DNA from: an uncultured Elusimicrobiales bacterium
GTDB taxonomy: Bacteria; Elusimicrobiota; Elusimicrobia; Elusimicrobiales; Elusimicrobiaceae
Assembly (NCBI GenBank): GCA_944327085.1
Contig: CALVGG010000002.1
Location: forward strand, 1 to 64,000
Reading direction: 5' to 3'
DNA length: 64,000 bases
Shown here piece by piece: positions 43,295 through 51,814 of the stretch; the stretch's first letter is position 1; every line of letters begins with the position of its first letter. The notes below the pieces were generated by a model, which ran no database searches, was not told the DNA's origin, and was given only the letters and a program-made list of their open reading frames with translations. The position numbers and the translations under genes were made by a program.

Positions 43295-44017
43295 TTATTT
43301 CTTAGTTGACGTCTTTTTCTTTTTGACCGTACCCTGCTTTGGAGAGGCTTTGCAAAGCAAATCCGGTCTTAATTTTTTGGTTAAAGCCAATGCCTGTTCG
43401 TGCTTCCACTTTTCAATTTCTTTGTGGTTGCCGCCTAACAGCACCGCCGGTACCCGCTTGCCGCGCCATACTTCCGGCCGCGTATATTGCGGGGCTTCCA
43501 GCAAATTTTCTTCAAACGACTCTGACGACGTTACGCCGTCTTTTTTAAATGTTCCGGGCCGCAAGCGGGTTACAGCGTCTATCATTGCGCATGTGGCCAG
43601 TTCTCCGCCGGTTAAAATAAAATCTCCCAGCGATACTTCCAAATCCACCTCGGGGTAAATACGGGCGTCTATCCCTTCATAATGCCCGCACACAAAAATC
43701 AGGTGGCGTTTTTTGGCCAATTTTTTTGCCAGTTCCTGGCTAAATGTCTGGCCCCGCGGGCTGGTTAATATAACCACAGATGTTTTTTTACGTACTTTTT
43801 GTATGGCCTGGTGGAGCGGCTCTGCCATCATCAGCATGCCCGGCCCTCCTCCGTAAGGCCTGTCGTCTATGGTTTTGTGTTTGTCAGTGGCAAAATCCCG
43901 GGGGTTTACAAACCCGAGCTTTAAGATACCCGCTTTTCTGGCACGCCCCACAATGCTTGCGCCGAGGGCTTGGTCGATCATCTCCGGAAATGCGGTTATC
44001 ACGTCCACTTTCAACAT
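43295..44017 (-). CDS. trmD: tRNA (guanine-N1)-methyltransferase
   Basis: A 240-residue TrmD, the knotted SPOUT enzyme that methylates G37 of tRNAs and prevents frameshifting. Motifs: [36 protein letters not shown] and [11 protein letters not shown]. The end is a Lys/Thr-rich tail. It shares one base with khpA. The gene rimM, normally just upstream, is absent here. Confidence 0.97.
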   Translation of the reverse strand: MLKVDVITAFPEMIDQALGASIVGRARKAGILKLGFVNPRDFATDKHKTIDDRPYGGGPGMLMMAEPLHQAIQKVRKKTSVVILTSPRGQTFSQELAKKLAKKRHLIFVCGHYEGIDARIYPEVDLEVSLGDFILTGGELATCAMIDAVTRLRPGTFKKDGVTSSESFEENLLEAPQYTRPEVWRGKRVPAVLLGGNHKEIEKWKHEQALALTKKLRPDLLCKASPKQGTVKKKKTSTKK

Positions 44018-44247
44018 TAGTCTTCCAGTTTCAAGGTGACTTTTTTGTTCTGCTTCGCGGCGGCGGCACTAAGTACGGTGCGTACGGCTTTAATAATGCA
44101 GCCGTCTTTGCCGATTACTTTGCCTTTGTCTGCCGCGTCCACCTTGGTTGTCAGGTAGATTTTGTTGTCTTCCTCGGTTTCTTCCACTACTACATTTTCA
44201 GGAGTGGAAGAAAGGGATTTTAGAAGAAGAGTCGCCAATTCTTTCAT
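44017..44247 (-). CDS. khpA: KH-domain RNA-binding protein KhpA
   Basis: A 76-residue single KH domain protein with the GKVIGKDGCIIKAVRTVL loop and helix. Partners and targets vary; it acts in RNA chaperoning and division control in some Firmicutes. Usual place between rpsP and trmD. Confidence 0.9.
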   Translation of the reverse strand: MKELATLLLKSLSSTPENVVVEETEEDNKIYLTTKVDAADKGKVIGKDGCIIKAVRTVLSAAAAKQNKKVTLKLED

Positions 44248-44259
44248 ACGGTTTCCCCG

Positions 44260-44514
44260 TTATTTGGCGGCCGTGTTGCTTTTCTTAATTAAGTTGGCTA
44301 CGGTTTTGGACGGAATGGCGCCTACTTTCATCCAATATTCCACACGGGGCATATTGAGCTTTATTTGGGCGTTGGCATCCGGGTTGCAAGGGTGATATTG
44401 ACCCAACACTTCTTTGGCTTCGCTGCCTACGGCCGATTTCTTTTCGATAGCAACAACTCTGTACTGAGGTTGGGATTTTTTACCCACCCGCTGTAATCTA
44501 ATCACTACTGCCAT
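44260..44514 (-). CDS. rpsP: 30S ribosomal protein S16
   Basis: An 84-residue S16 with VVIRLQRVGKKSQPQYRVV at the start and RVEYWMKVGAIPSKTVANL, a diagnostic segment. First of the ribosomal part of the operon, with GGAGAAG ahead of the ATG. Confidence 0.97.
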   Translation of the reverse strand: MAVVIRLQRVGKKSQPQYRVVAIEKKSAVGSEAKEVLGQYHPCNPDANAQIKLNMPRVEYWMKVGAIPSKTVANLIKKSNTAAK

Positions 44515-44557
44515 TATGACTTCTCCTTTGTTTTTACCCCTTAAATACGGGGTGATG

Positions 44558-45250
44558 TTAAATGTCCGCTGCCGCCTGTCTGATTTGCTTGAGGGCCAAT
44601 ACAGGGTCCGCGGCTTTAAAAATTGCGTTGCCGGCCACCAGGGCGTCCGCCCCGGCTTGCGCGGCTATGGCGGCGGTGTCTTTATTTATTCCGCCGTCCA
44701 CTTCCAGCCAGATGTTCCGGCCGCTTTGGCGGATAAGCTCCCGCACGCCTTTTATTTGCGCCGGGCTTTGCGGCAGAAAAGCCTGCCCGCCAAACCCCGG
44801 GTACACCGTCATTACAAGTATCAAATCCAACAAATCCATATAAGGGGCCAATGCTTCGGGTTTGGTATCCGGTTTAATGGATATGCCCGTTTTTACCCCT
44901 AAGGCTTTTATGCGCTGCAATGCCGCGCGTATATCTTCGGACGCTTCCAAATGCACGGTAAGCAAATCCGCCCCCGCTTTGGCAAACGCCTCTATAAAAC
45001 GGCCCGGATACTGCACCATTAAATGCACGTCTAAAGGAAGGGTGGTCCTCCCGTTTAAACAGCCCACTAAGGACGGGCCAAAACTTAAATTGGGTACAAA
45101 ATGCCCGTCCATAATATCTACGTGCAGCCAGTCTGCTCCGGCGGCTTCCACCGTGCGTACGTCTTGTTCCAAACGGAATAAGTCCGCCGATAGTATGGAA
45201 GGCGCAATAGATATTTTACCATTTGCACAGGGCATTTTGGAAGAGGTCAT
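44558..45250 (-). CDS. rpe: Ribulose-phosphate 3-epimerase
   Basis: A 230-residue TIM-barrel epimerase of the pentose phosphate pathway. ISIAPSILSADLFRL, WLHVDIMDGHFVPNLSFGP, MTVYPGFGGQAF and EVDGGINKDTA carry the metal ligands and phosphate site. It lies one base after the PASTA gene. Confidence 0.96.
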   Translation of the reverse strand: MTSSKMPCANGKISIAPSILSADLFRLEQDVRTVEAAGADWLHVDIMDGHFVPNLSFGPSLVGCLNGRTTLPLDVHLMVQYPGRFIEAFAKAGADLLTVHLEASEDIRAALQRIKALGVKTGISIKPDTKPEALAPYMDLLDLILVMTVYPGFGGQAFLPQSPAQIKGVRELIRQSGRNIWLEVDGGINKDTAAIAAQAGADALVAGNAIFKAADPVLALKQIRQAAADI

Positions 45251-45251
45251 T

Positions 45252-46253
45252 TTATTGTATTTCTCTTTCTCTTACTAAAATTCCGTCTACGTTAATGCGA
45301 ACCGTAGCCTTGCCGGAGTACGGCAATTCCAAATCTATTTTGCTGCCGGGCTGCTGCATTTCGTTCATCATTTCGCGTTCGCCCAAGTCGTCAATAAGCA
45401 ATACGCGCACGTGGCTGGCGTTTTTGCCTTGGGGCATTTCGTAATGCAGGTGGTATATTTTTTCGTCATCCTGTACCTGGCGGCGGCTGACGGTAATTTC
45501 CAGCGAAGACCCGGGAGAAATTTGGCTGTCCCCTTCCGGCGTTTGGCTGGCAATGGTGCCGTTGGGGAAGAGGGAGTCCTCGTCTTCTTTAATAATTAAA
45601 TCAATATTTTGTGCACTGGCCCACAGGGTGGCTTCGGCCAGTTTTTTGTTTTTAAAGTTAGGCACCAAAATCACGCTGGCGGGCGGCTCCCCGTTGGAGA
45701 TGACCAAATCAATTTTTTGGCCTTTTTCCACCATGCTGTCCGCCTTTAAGGATTGGGAGATAATAAGCCCTTTGTCATGTGTGAGGGAGTAGGCATTTTC
45801 CACCTTGTTTACCACAAGCCCCGCCTGGCGCACGGCCAGCTGCGCGGCGCGCAAATTGCTGCCTATTACATTGGGCACAAAGGCCATTTCGTCCCCTTGG
45901 CTTACCCATACGCGTATGACGCGGCCTTCGCGCACGGTGGTGCCGGCTTCGGGCAGTTGGCGCAGCACGGAGCCGGAAGGCACGTCCTGCGCAAATTCCA
46001 CCCCGGCCTGTTTTAAGGCCAGGTTGCTGGCGGCCAGCGTGTTTAACGCGGCAGAAACGGTTTTTTTGGTAATATCCGGCACGGGTACTTCTTTGCGGGT
46101 GTGCACCAGGGCGCCAAATACCCAGTCTATAGAAATAAAAATAAGTACCAGGAAGAATAATACAATAACGCCGGCAATGACCCACACTTTGCGGTTTAAG
46201 CGGCGGGGAGATTTAAAAAAGTCTTCAAAAGATTGTTCTTTAGAGGTTGCCAT
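45252..46253 (-). CDS. Membrane-anchored PASTA-domain protein without kinase
   Basis: A 333-residue protein: 20 cytoplasmic residues, one membrane helix (about 24-45), then three PASTA repeats (about 55-120, 121-190, 191-260; each with VP(D/N)... and a ...G..I..Q.P..G pattern) and a C-terminal domain. PASTA repeats bind peptidoglycan or muropeptides. The usual Ser/Thr kinase domain is missing, so it is either an adapter or a partner of a kinase elsewhere. It is placed between fmt and rpe, where kinase genes stand in Firmicutes. Confidence 0.9.
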   Translation of the reverse strand: MATSKEQSFEDFFKSPRRLNRKVWVIAGVIVLFFLVLIFISIDWVFGALVHTRKEVPVPDITKKTVSAALNTLAASNLALKQAGVEFAQDVPSGSVLRQLPEAGTTVREGRVIRVWVSQGDEMAFVPNVIGSNLRAAQLAVRQAGLVVNKVENAYSLTHDKGLIISQSLKADSMVEKGQKIDLVISNGEPPASVILVPNFKNKKLAEATLWASAQNIDLIIKEDEDSLFPNGTIASQTPEGDSQISPGSSLEITVSRRQVQDDEKIYHLHYEMPQGKNASHVRVLLIDDLGEREMMNEMQQPGSKIDLELPYSGKATVRINVDGILVREREIQ

Positions 46254-47201
46254 TTAATTAAATACCTTGTCTCCCGCTTTTAATGCATGCCCCATGGCGT
46301 AATCGTACGCGGGCATGGCTTTTTTACCGGCGGGAAGCACCGTGGTCAGCCATAAACTGCCTTCTTTACATTGTACTAAAATCCCTTTTTGCTTTTCAAT
46401 GCAAAGCACCGTGCCGGCGGGGCCGGAACCGGCCGCCTGTTCCAAAGCGGTTTGGATAAGCTGCAGCGGCTCCTGCTTGCCTTTTAGGTTAATTGTAGCC
46501 TTGGGTTTGGGGCCGCAGGCCAGGCCGCGCACTTTGTTGTTAAAATCCACGGCGTTTAAAGAGGCAAAAGAAAGCTGCGCCTCTTCTTTGCTTATCATCG
46601 GGGCCAAAGTAGGCTCGCCCGTTTGCGGGGTACGGGTGAGCCGGCCGGCTTGTATGCCCTGCAGGGTTTCGTTAAGGGCTTCTACCCCTAAGGGAATTAA
46701 TTTTTCAAAAAGGGTTTTGGCGTTATCCTGCGGGTTGATGGAGCAGGGTTTTTGCAGGTAGAGGGGGCCGTCGTCCATTCCTTCCTGTATCCAGAATGTG
46801 CTTACGCCGGTTTGGGTATAGCCTTGTATTAAAGCTTGTTGCACGGGTGCCGCCCCGCGCAAATGCGGCAAAAGCGAAAAATGCACGTTAATGAACCCGT
46901 ATTTGGGCAAGGCCAAAAAATTGGGGCGGAATATTTTGCCGTACGCCACCACGACGCCCACATCAAAGGGGATTTTGGCCAAATCGTCATAATGTACTTT
47001 TAAAATTTCCGGGGAAAGCACGGGCAGGTTTAGTTCCAACGCACGCTTTTTAACGGGGCAGGGGGTAATTTCCATCCCGCGCCCGCGGGGTTTATCGGCC
47101 TGGGTTACCACCAGCTGCACATCGGTCACTTGTTGGAGTAAATCCAAATACGGCACGGCCAGCTCCGGCGTGCCAAAAAAAACGGTTTTTAACTTTTGCA
47201 T
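46254..47201 (-). CDS. fmt: Methionyl-tRNA formyltransferase
   Basis: A 315-residue Fmt formylating initiator Met-tRNA. VFFGTPELAVPYLDLL starts it; NVHFSLLPHLRGAAPVQQALIQG contains the catalytic His and the folate site, and GMDDGPLY follows. The C-terminal OB domain starts near 205. First gene of the operon that runs to rplS. Confidence 0.97.
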   Translation of the reverse strand: MQKLKTVFFGTPELAVPYLDLLQQVTDVQLVVTQADKPRGRGMEITPCPVKKRALELNLPVLSPEILKVHYDDLAKIPFDVGVVVAYGKIFRPNFLALPKYGFINVHFSLLPHLRGAAPVQQALIQGYTQTGVSTFWIQEGMDDGPLYLQKPCSINPQDNAKTLFEKLIPLGVEALNETLQGIQAGRLTRTPQTGEPTLAPMISKEEAQLSFASLNAVDFNNKVRGLACGPKPKATINLKGKQEPLQLIQTALEQAAGSGPAGTVLCIEKQKGILVQCKEGSLWLTTVLPAGKKAMPAYDYAMGHALKAGDKVFN

Positions 47202-47283
47202 ATTACTTTTATTTTATCAAATTGAGAAATGGCTATAAAAACAGCCCGGCCGGTTTGCCGACGCAAGCGGGGGAAAAGGATAT

Positions 47284-48747
47284 TTATTTTTGGTAGGGCT
47301 CCGTCCAGTGGTTTAATTTACGCGCTAATTTAAGGTAAATCAGGCGCAAATGGCGTTTTGCCCCCAAAGGCCGGCGGGCCGTTTGGTATTTGGCAAAAAA
47401 GCGGGTTAAAAAGGGAATAGAAACAAAAAACGTAAGCATATCGGCCGCTGGCTGGGTGGCCTCCACACCGCTTAAGCCAAAATAATGGGGGAGGATAAAC
47501 ACCAGCGGCAGGAACATAATGCCCTGGCGGCAACTGGCCAAAAAAGCTGCGCTTTTTGCTTGGCCTAAAATTTGCAGCAGTTGGTTTACATAGGTGGAAT
47601 AGGCCAAAAACGGCAATGCCGCGCAAAAGAAATACAATGTTTGCACGCCAATGAGGACCACGTCTTCATTACCGGTGCGAAACACCGCTATTACCGGGTG
47701 TGCCCATATGGCCAGCGCAACGGCGGCAACAGTGCAGATAACGGTGCCTGCCCGCGCGGTAACCCAGAAGGATTTTCTTACCCGGTCGTACAGTTTGGCC
47801 CCGTGGTTATACCCGGCCACGGGCTGCATGGCCTGCCCTATGCCAAGCACAATGCCGCGCATAGCCAAATAAATTTTGGTGGCAATGCTTACGGCGGCTA
47901 CGGCGGCGTCTCCAAACAAAGAGGCTTTGATGTTTAAAAGCGCCATTGCCAGCGAGGCAAACCCCTGCCTGAGTGTGGTGGGGGACCCTAAACGCACCAG
48001 ATGCCAGTAATCTCTCCAGTCCCGGCTGATGAGTTTGTAAGACAGGGTGGTTACGCTTTTTTTACGCAGAAAGAAAGAGAGCAAAATGCACAAGCTTAGG
48101 CTTTGGCAAATAAGCACCGCAATGGCGGCCCCCGCAATGCCCATATCCAACACATAAATAAAAACGGGTGCAATGGCAATGTTTATTAAGGCCCCGGTGC
48201 TAAGGCCAATCATGGAAAAAAAGGCTTTGCCTTCCGCTCTCAGGGTGGTATTAAGCACAAATGCCGCGCACATAATGGGCGCCGCTATTAAAATGTAATG
48301 GCCGTAGGCGCAGGCATAGGGAAGGATGGTATCCGTGCTGCCCAGCCAGCGCATAAGCCTGTTTACGTTTACTTCTCCCAACACCAAAATGCACAGCCCG
48401 ATAAACGCCCCAAAGAAAAAAGCCGAAGAAACGTATTTGGACGCAGTTTGCGGGTCACGTTTACCCAGGCAGCGGCTTACCAGGCTGGAAGCCCCCATCC
48501 CCACCCCCATGCCTAAGGCCTGAATTAAAGACATTAAAGAAAACACCACCCCCACCGCGCCGGCGGCGCTTTCGCCCAGGTGGGCCACGTAGAAAGTATC
48601 TGTAATATTATAAATGGCGGAAACCAACATGCTGATAACCGTGGGTACGGAAAGGCGCGCCACCAATTTCCCCACGGAGGTTTGGGTCATAATAATAAAT
48701 TGTTTTTCTTCCCGGGAAAGGGCGGGAGCGGATAGAGTTTCAGCCAT
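47284..48747 (-). CDS. MATE-family multidrug/Na+ antiporter
   Basis: A 487-residue transporter with 12 predicted helices. VGKLVARLSVPTVISMLVSAIYNITDTFYVAHLG is the MATE start, GVGMGASSLVSRCLGKR and GIGQAMQPVAGYNHGAKLYDRV the paired loops. Substrate unknown. ATG 48747 is used; the open frame continues upstream into the antisense of tRNA-Ser, which is not protein. Confidence 0.9.
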   Translation of the reverse strand: MAETLSAPALSREEKQFIIMTQTSVGKLVARLSVPTVISMLVSAIYNITDTFYVAHLGESAAGAVGVVFSLMSLIQALGMGVGMGASSLVSRCLGKRDPQTASKYVSSAFFFGAFIGLCILVLGEVNVNRLMRWLGSTDTILPYACAYGHYILIAAPIMCAAFVLNTTLRAEGKAFFSMIGLSTGALINIAIAPVFIYVLDMGIAGAAIAVLICQSLSLCILLSFFLRKKSVTTLSYKLISRDWRDYWHLVRLGSPTTLRQGFASLAMALLNIKASLFGDAAVAAVSIATKIYLAMRGIVLGIGQAMQPVAGYNHGAKLYDRVRKSFWVTARAGTVICTVAAVALAIWAHPVIAVFRTGNEDVVLIGVQTLYFFCAALPFLAYSTYVNQLLQILGQAKSAAFLASCRQGIMFLPLVFILPHYFGLSGVEATQPAADMLTFFVSIPFLTRFFAKYQTARRPLGAKRHLRLIYLKLARKLNHWTEPYQK

Positions 48748-48875
48748 ATTTATATCATAGCAAAAGGGGTGGATAAAAGGCTCCCCCTGCAGAAGAACAG
48801 CGCGGTTTTTTGCTTTGTGTGCCGGCGTGAAAAACAAAAAATAACCCATTTCTTTTTGAAACGGGTTTAAAAACA

Positions 48876-48960
48876 CGGAGAGGGAGGGATTTGAACCCTC
48901 GAAACCTTGCGGTTTACAGGTTTTCGAGACCTGCTGTTTCAACCACTCACACACCTCTCC
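48876..48960 (-). tRNA. tRNA-Ser (anticodon CGA)
   Basis: An 85-base cloverleaf with long variable arm: acceptor GGAGAGG/CCTCTCC, anticodon stem CAGGT/ACCTG around CTCGAAA, T loop TTCAAAT. CCA is not encoded, unlike the two tRNA-Pro genes. Confidence 0.95.
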
Positions 48961-49004
48961 AAAAGCGGTTTATTTAATTATAGCAAAAATTGCTGTGCCC
49001 CCAA

Positions 49005-49031
49005 ATAAAAACCCCCTTTAAAAAAGGGGGT
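49005..49031 (-). terminator. Terminator of the hydrolase pair
   Basis: ACCCCCTTT (49011-49019) and AAAGGGGGT (49023-49031), then TTTTATT on the minus strand. Confidence 0.82.
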
Positions 49032-49055
49032 AAAAAATGCTTGCGGGTGCAAGAA

Positions 49056-49916
49056 TTATTTTTCTAATTCTTCGGCCATGCGGTCTTGCTCCTGCAAAAA
49101 TTTTACGGCTTCCGGCTCAAACCATTCCATATTTTTATGCCCGCCGGTTTGTCCTAAATAGCTGCGGGCGTTGGCGGGGGCAAAGTTGGTCAGGCGCTGG
49201 CTCATGCGCCAGGGAACGGTGCGGTCTTCCAAGTTAAAGCCTATTAACATAGGCGGGCGGATTTGACCTATTTTGCGGGTATTGTCAAAGCGTTTGTTAA
49301 TCAGTGCGGGGGACAATACGGCCGAGGTGAATTTTAAAGCAAACAGTTCCGGCCGGTAATTGCGCGATAAAATATAATAAGCCATTTCCGGCGTGTTGGT
49401 AAACGGGCTTTGCAGCACAATGGCGCGGAAGTTCATTTCCGGGTGATTATCCGCCACTTGCAAGGCTACCGCACAACCCAAAGAGTATCCCCATAAAATA
49501 ATTTCCCTTGCGGAAACATCTTTATTAATCAGCAAATAGCGCAGTGCGCTTTCGCCGTCCTCATACATTTTTTGTTCGGAAGGGGACCCCGGCGTTTTGC
49601 CGTAGCCGCGGTAATCAAACAGTAAAATGCCGTAGCCGTATTTGGAGTATATTTTTGCAAAATCCTGAAAGTGGGTAACATTATAGCTGTTGCCGTGGAA
49701 AAACAAAATAACCGGCATACCCGCTTTGGGCGGCATATACAAACCGTTTAATGCGTGGCCGAACTGCACGGGGATGTTCACTTCCCTCAGGGCAGGGTCC
49801 ACCGGTTGAATATCGCGGGAAGGGGCAAAAATAAACTGGTTACTCAGGCTGTTTATAAACACAGCCCAGCCCAGCAAAATAACCGCCAGTATAATTAAGG
49901 GAAGGTGTTTCTTCAT
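49056..49916 (-). CDS. Membrane-anchored alpha/beta hydrolase
   Basis: A 286-residue BEM46/ABHD13-like hydrolase with an N-terminal membrane helix (LIILAVILLGWAVFI). FFHGNSYN forms the oxyanion loop, LLFDYRGYGKTPG is family-typical, the nucleophile Ser is in WGYSLGCA, and a late His is in GGHKNMEWF. Substrate is unknown, probably an ester or acyl group. It follows its own paralogue by 41 bases. Confidence 0.85.
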   Translation of the reverse strand: MKKHLPLIILAVILLGWAVFINSLSNQFIFAPSRDIQPVDPALREVNIPVQFGHALNGLYMPPKAGMPVILFFHGNSYNVTHFQDFAKIYSKYGYGILLFDYRGYGKTPGSPSEQKMYEDGESALRYLLINKDVSAREIILWGYSLGCAVALQVADNHPEMNFRAIVLQSPFTNTPEMAYYILSRNYRPELFALKFTSAVLSPALINKRFDNTRKIGQIRPPMLIGFNLEDRTVPWRMSQRLTNFAPANARSYLGQTGGHKNMEWFEPEAVKFLQEQDRMAEELEK

Positions 49917-49957
49917 AACCCTTTTATTATACTGTAAATATTGGCAGGAAAGTCAAA

Positions 49958-50836
49958 TTATTTCTGTCGGGCGGAATATTTTTGGTTTTTGCCGTTGCCC
50001 GCGCGGGCGGGAAATGTGCCGGGGGAAAGGAAGTTAACGGCGGCTTTTTCCAGCCAGCGGAACTGCTCGTGTTCCCCGCGGGGGGAAAAATAACGCCGGG
50101 TGCCGCGGGGGGCCTTGTCGGCCAGGGCGCAGCTCATCTGCCAGGGGATAACCACATCCTGGCGGGAATAGGCAATGAGCATAGGGGCTTTTATGCGGCG
50201 TATTTTGGCCAGGTTATCAAATTTTTTATTAAAAAACAGGGGGGAAAACACGGCCGATACCCACTTTTGCAGCCAGTTGCCGTGGCGGTAGCGCCTGAGC
50301 AAAATGTAAGAGGCCATATGCGCCGTATTGGTAAACGGGCTTTGCAAAATAACGGCTTTTAAGGGCAAAATATTAAAATCAGCCGCGGTTTGCACGGCCG
50401 GGCCGTTGCCTAAAGAGTAGCCCCACACCACAATCTTTTGGGCGGGAATCATTTTTTCTTTTAACAAATAACCCAGCGCGGCGGCCCCGTCCTGATACAT
50501 ATGCGCTTCCGTCAGGCGGCCTTTGCTTTTGCCGTAGCCGCGGTAATCAAACAGCAACATGCCGTAGCCGTATTTGGCGTAGGTTTTGGCAAAATCTTCA
50601 AAATACGTTACATTGCCTGCTTTGCCGTGAAAGAAAAGCAAAGTTTCTTTATTTTCTTTAGCGGGTAAATACAAAGCGTGCAGAGGGGTTCCGTCCTGCG
50701 TGCGGAAAAACACCTGTTCCCAGGGAAGTTGCAGGGGCCATTCTTTGCGTACGGGGCGGAAGATAAAACGGTTGGCCGTCCAATTAATTATGACGGCTGC
50801 GAATAATAGGATAAAAACGGCAAGAATAAACATCAT
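49958..50836 (-). CDS. Membrane-anchored alpha/beta hydrolase, tandem paralogue
   Basis: A 292-residue close relative of the following gene: FFHGKAGNVTYFEDFAKTYAKYGYG, DYRGYGKSKG, nucleophile in WGYSLGNG and late His in GEHEQFRWL. One membrane helix opens it (MMFILAVFILLFAAVII). ATG 50836 is preferred because AAAGGTG lies about six bases upstream; TATAAT lies just before that. The pair probably arose by duplication. Confidence 0.82.
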   Translation of the reverse strand: MMFILAVFILLFAAVIINWTANRFIFRPVRKEWPLQLPWEQVFFRTQDGTPLHALYLPAKENKETLLFFHGKAGNVTYFEDFAKTYAKYGYGMLLFDYRGYGKSKGRLTEAHMYQDGAAALGYLLKEKMIPAQKIVVWGYSLGNGPAVQTAADFNILPLKAVILQSPFTNTAHMASYILLRRYRHGNWLQKWVSAVFSPLFFNKKFDNLAKIRRIKAPMLIAYSRQDVVIPWQMSCALADKAPRGTRRYFSPRGEHEQFRWLEKAAVNFLSPGTFPARAGNGKNQKYSARQK

Positions 50837-50899
50837 GTAAAGCACCTTTATATACATATTATACCAGTTTTGGGCGGAGGAGGGGCGGGGGTAATTTAG

Positions 50900-50905
50900 T
50901 ATAAT
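50900..50905 (+). promoter_or_regulatory. -10 box six bases from a start codon
   Basis: TATAAT at 50900-50905 with ATG at 50912 and no ribosome site, so transcription would start at the ATG itself. No good -35 is visible. Confidence 0.4.
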
Positions 50906-50911
50906 CAAAGC

Positions 50912-51814
50912 ATGAATACAAAACACGTGCTGAACGGACTTTTGCAAAATAAATTTTTAACTTTGCCTGCTTACGAACGCCTGCTGGGCGAGCTTTACCC
51001 GCTAAACGCGGGGAAGTGGCTTTCTGCCCGTTTGCTGTGGGCTGGGGCAGGGTTTGTGTTGGCGGGGGTTATTTGCTTTTTTGCCGCCAACTGGCAGCAT
51101 TTGGGCCAAATGCTTAAACTGGGCCTGCCGCTGGCCGGGCTGTTGGCGTGCGGACTGGGCGCGTGGCATAAAGGCGTGCAAAACGCCGCCGGGCAGGCGT
51201 TTGGTTTTGGCGCGGGGGTTTTTATAGGCGTGTTTTTAGCCGTGTTTGGGCAGGTGTACCAAACGGGGGCGTTTGTTTACCAGCTGTTTGGGCCGTGGTG
51301 TTTGTTATTGGTGCCATTGGCGGTTTTGCTTCGTAATAAATGGTTTTGGCTGATGACGGTTTATGTGGGGGCCGTGTATTGGATAAGTAAAAGTTTTTCT
51401 TGGAATCCTACCTGGCCGCTGTGGTATGGCATAAACGGGTTGTTTATAGCGGCGTGGGCGCTGGCGGAAGTATTGGTACGCCAGAACGGACGTGTTTTCT
51501 GCCGGTTTTTATGGGTGCCGTTTAGTGTGTTTAATTTGTATTTTGCTTTGATGGAAAGAGTGTATTTTGCTAAAGAGTGGACTTTTTTGATTTTTGCCCT
51601 GGTATTTGCTGCTGCGGCTTTGGTGTATGCCTGGTACAGTAAAGACCTAGTGCTTTGGGCTTGGAACGCTTTTATGCTGGCCGGGCTTGGCAGTATGTGG
51701 GCAGCGGAAGTATTACCCTTCTATTTCTTTATTAGTGCCGGTTTTTTTGCCGTAGCCGGCGGGGCGGTGGCGTGGGCCTGGCCGCGCCTGCGGGAGGATA
51801 AACACCATGAATAA
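50912..51814 (+). CDS. DUF2157 membrane protein
   Basis: A 300-residue protein. A short cytoplasmic start (LLQNKFLTLPAYERLLGELYPLNAG) is followed by about ten hydrophobic helices, WLSARLLWAGAGFVLAGVI being typical of DUF2157. Function unknown. It overlaps the DUF4401 gene by eight bases and is the first gene of a known three-gene set that ends with a GDYXXLXY protein. Confidence 0.8.
   Translation: MNTKHVLNGLLQNKFLTLPAYERLLGELYPLNAGKWLSARLLWAGAGFVLAGVICFFAANWQHLGQMLKLGLPLAGLLACGLGAWHKGVQNAAGQAFGFGAGVFIGVFLAVFGQVYQTGAFVYQLFGPWCLLLVPLAVLLRNKWFWLMTVYVGAVYWISKSFSWNPTWPLWYGINGLFIAAWALAEVLVRQNGRVFCRFLWVPFSVFNLYFALMERVYFAKEWTFLIFALVFAAAALVYAWYSKDLVLWAWNAFMLAGLGSMWAAEVLPFYFFISAGFFAVAGGAVAWAWPRLREDKHHE

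Noticed and set aside
48750-48954. Upstream extension of the MATE gene through tRNA-Ser
   Set aside because: The extra residues translate the tRNA gene; the family starts after ATG 48747.
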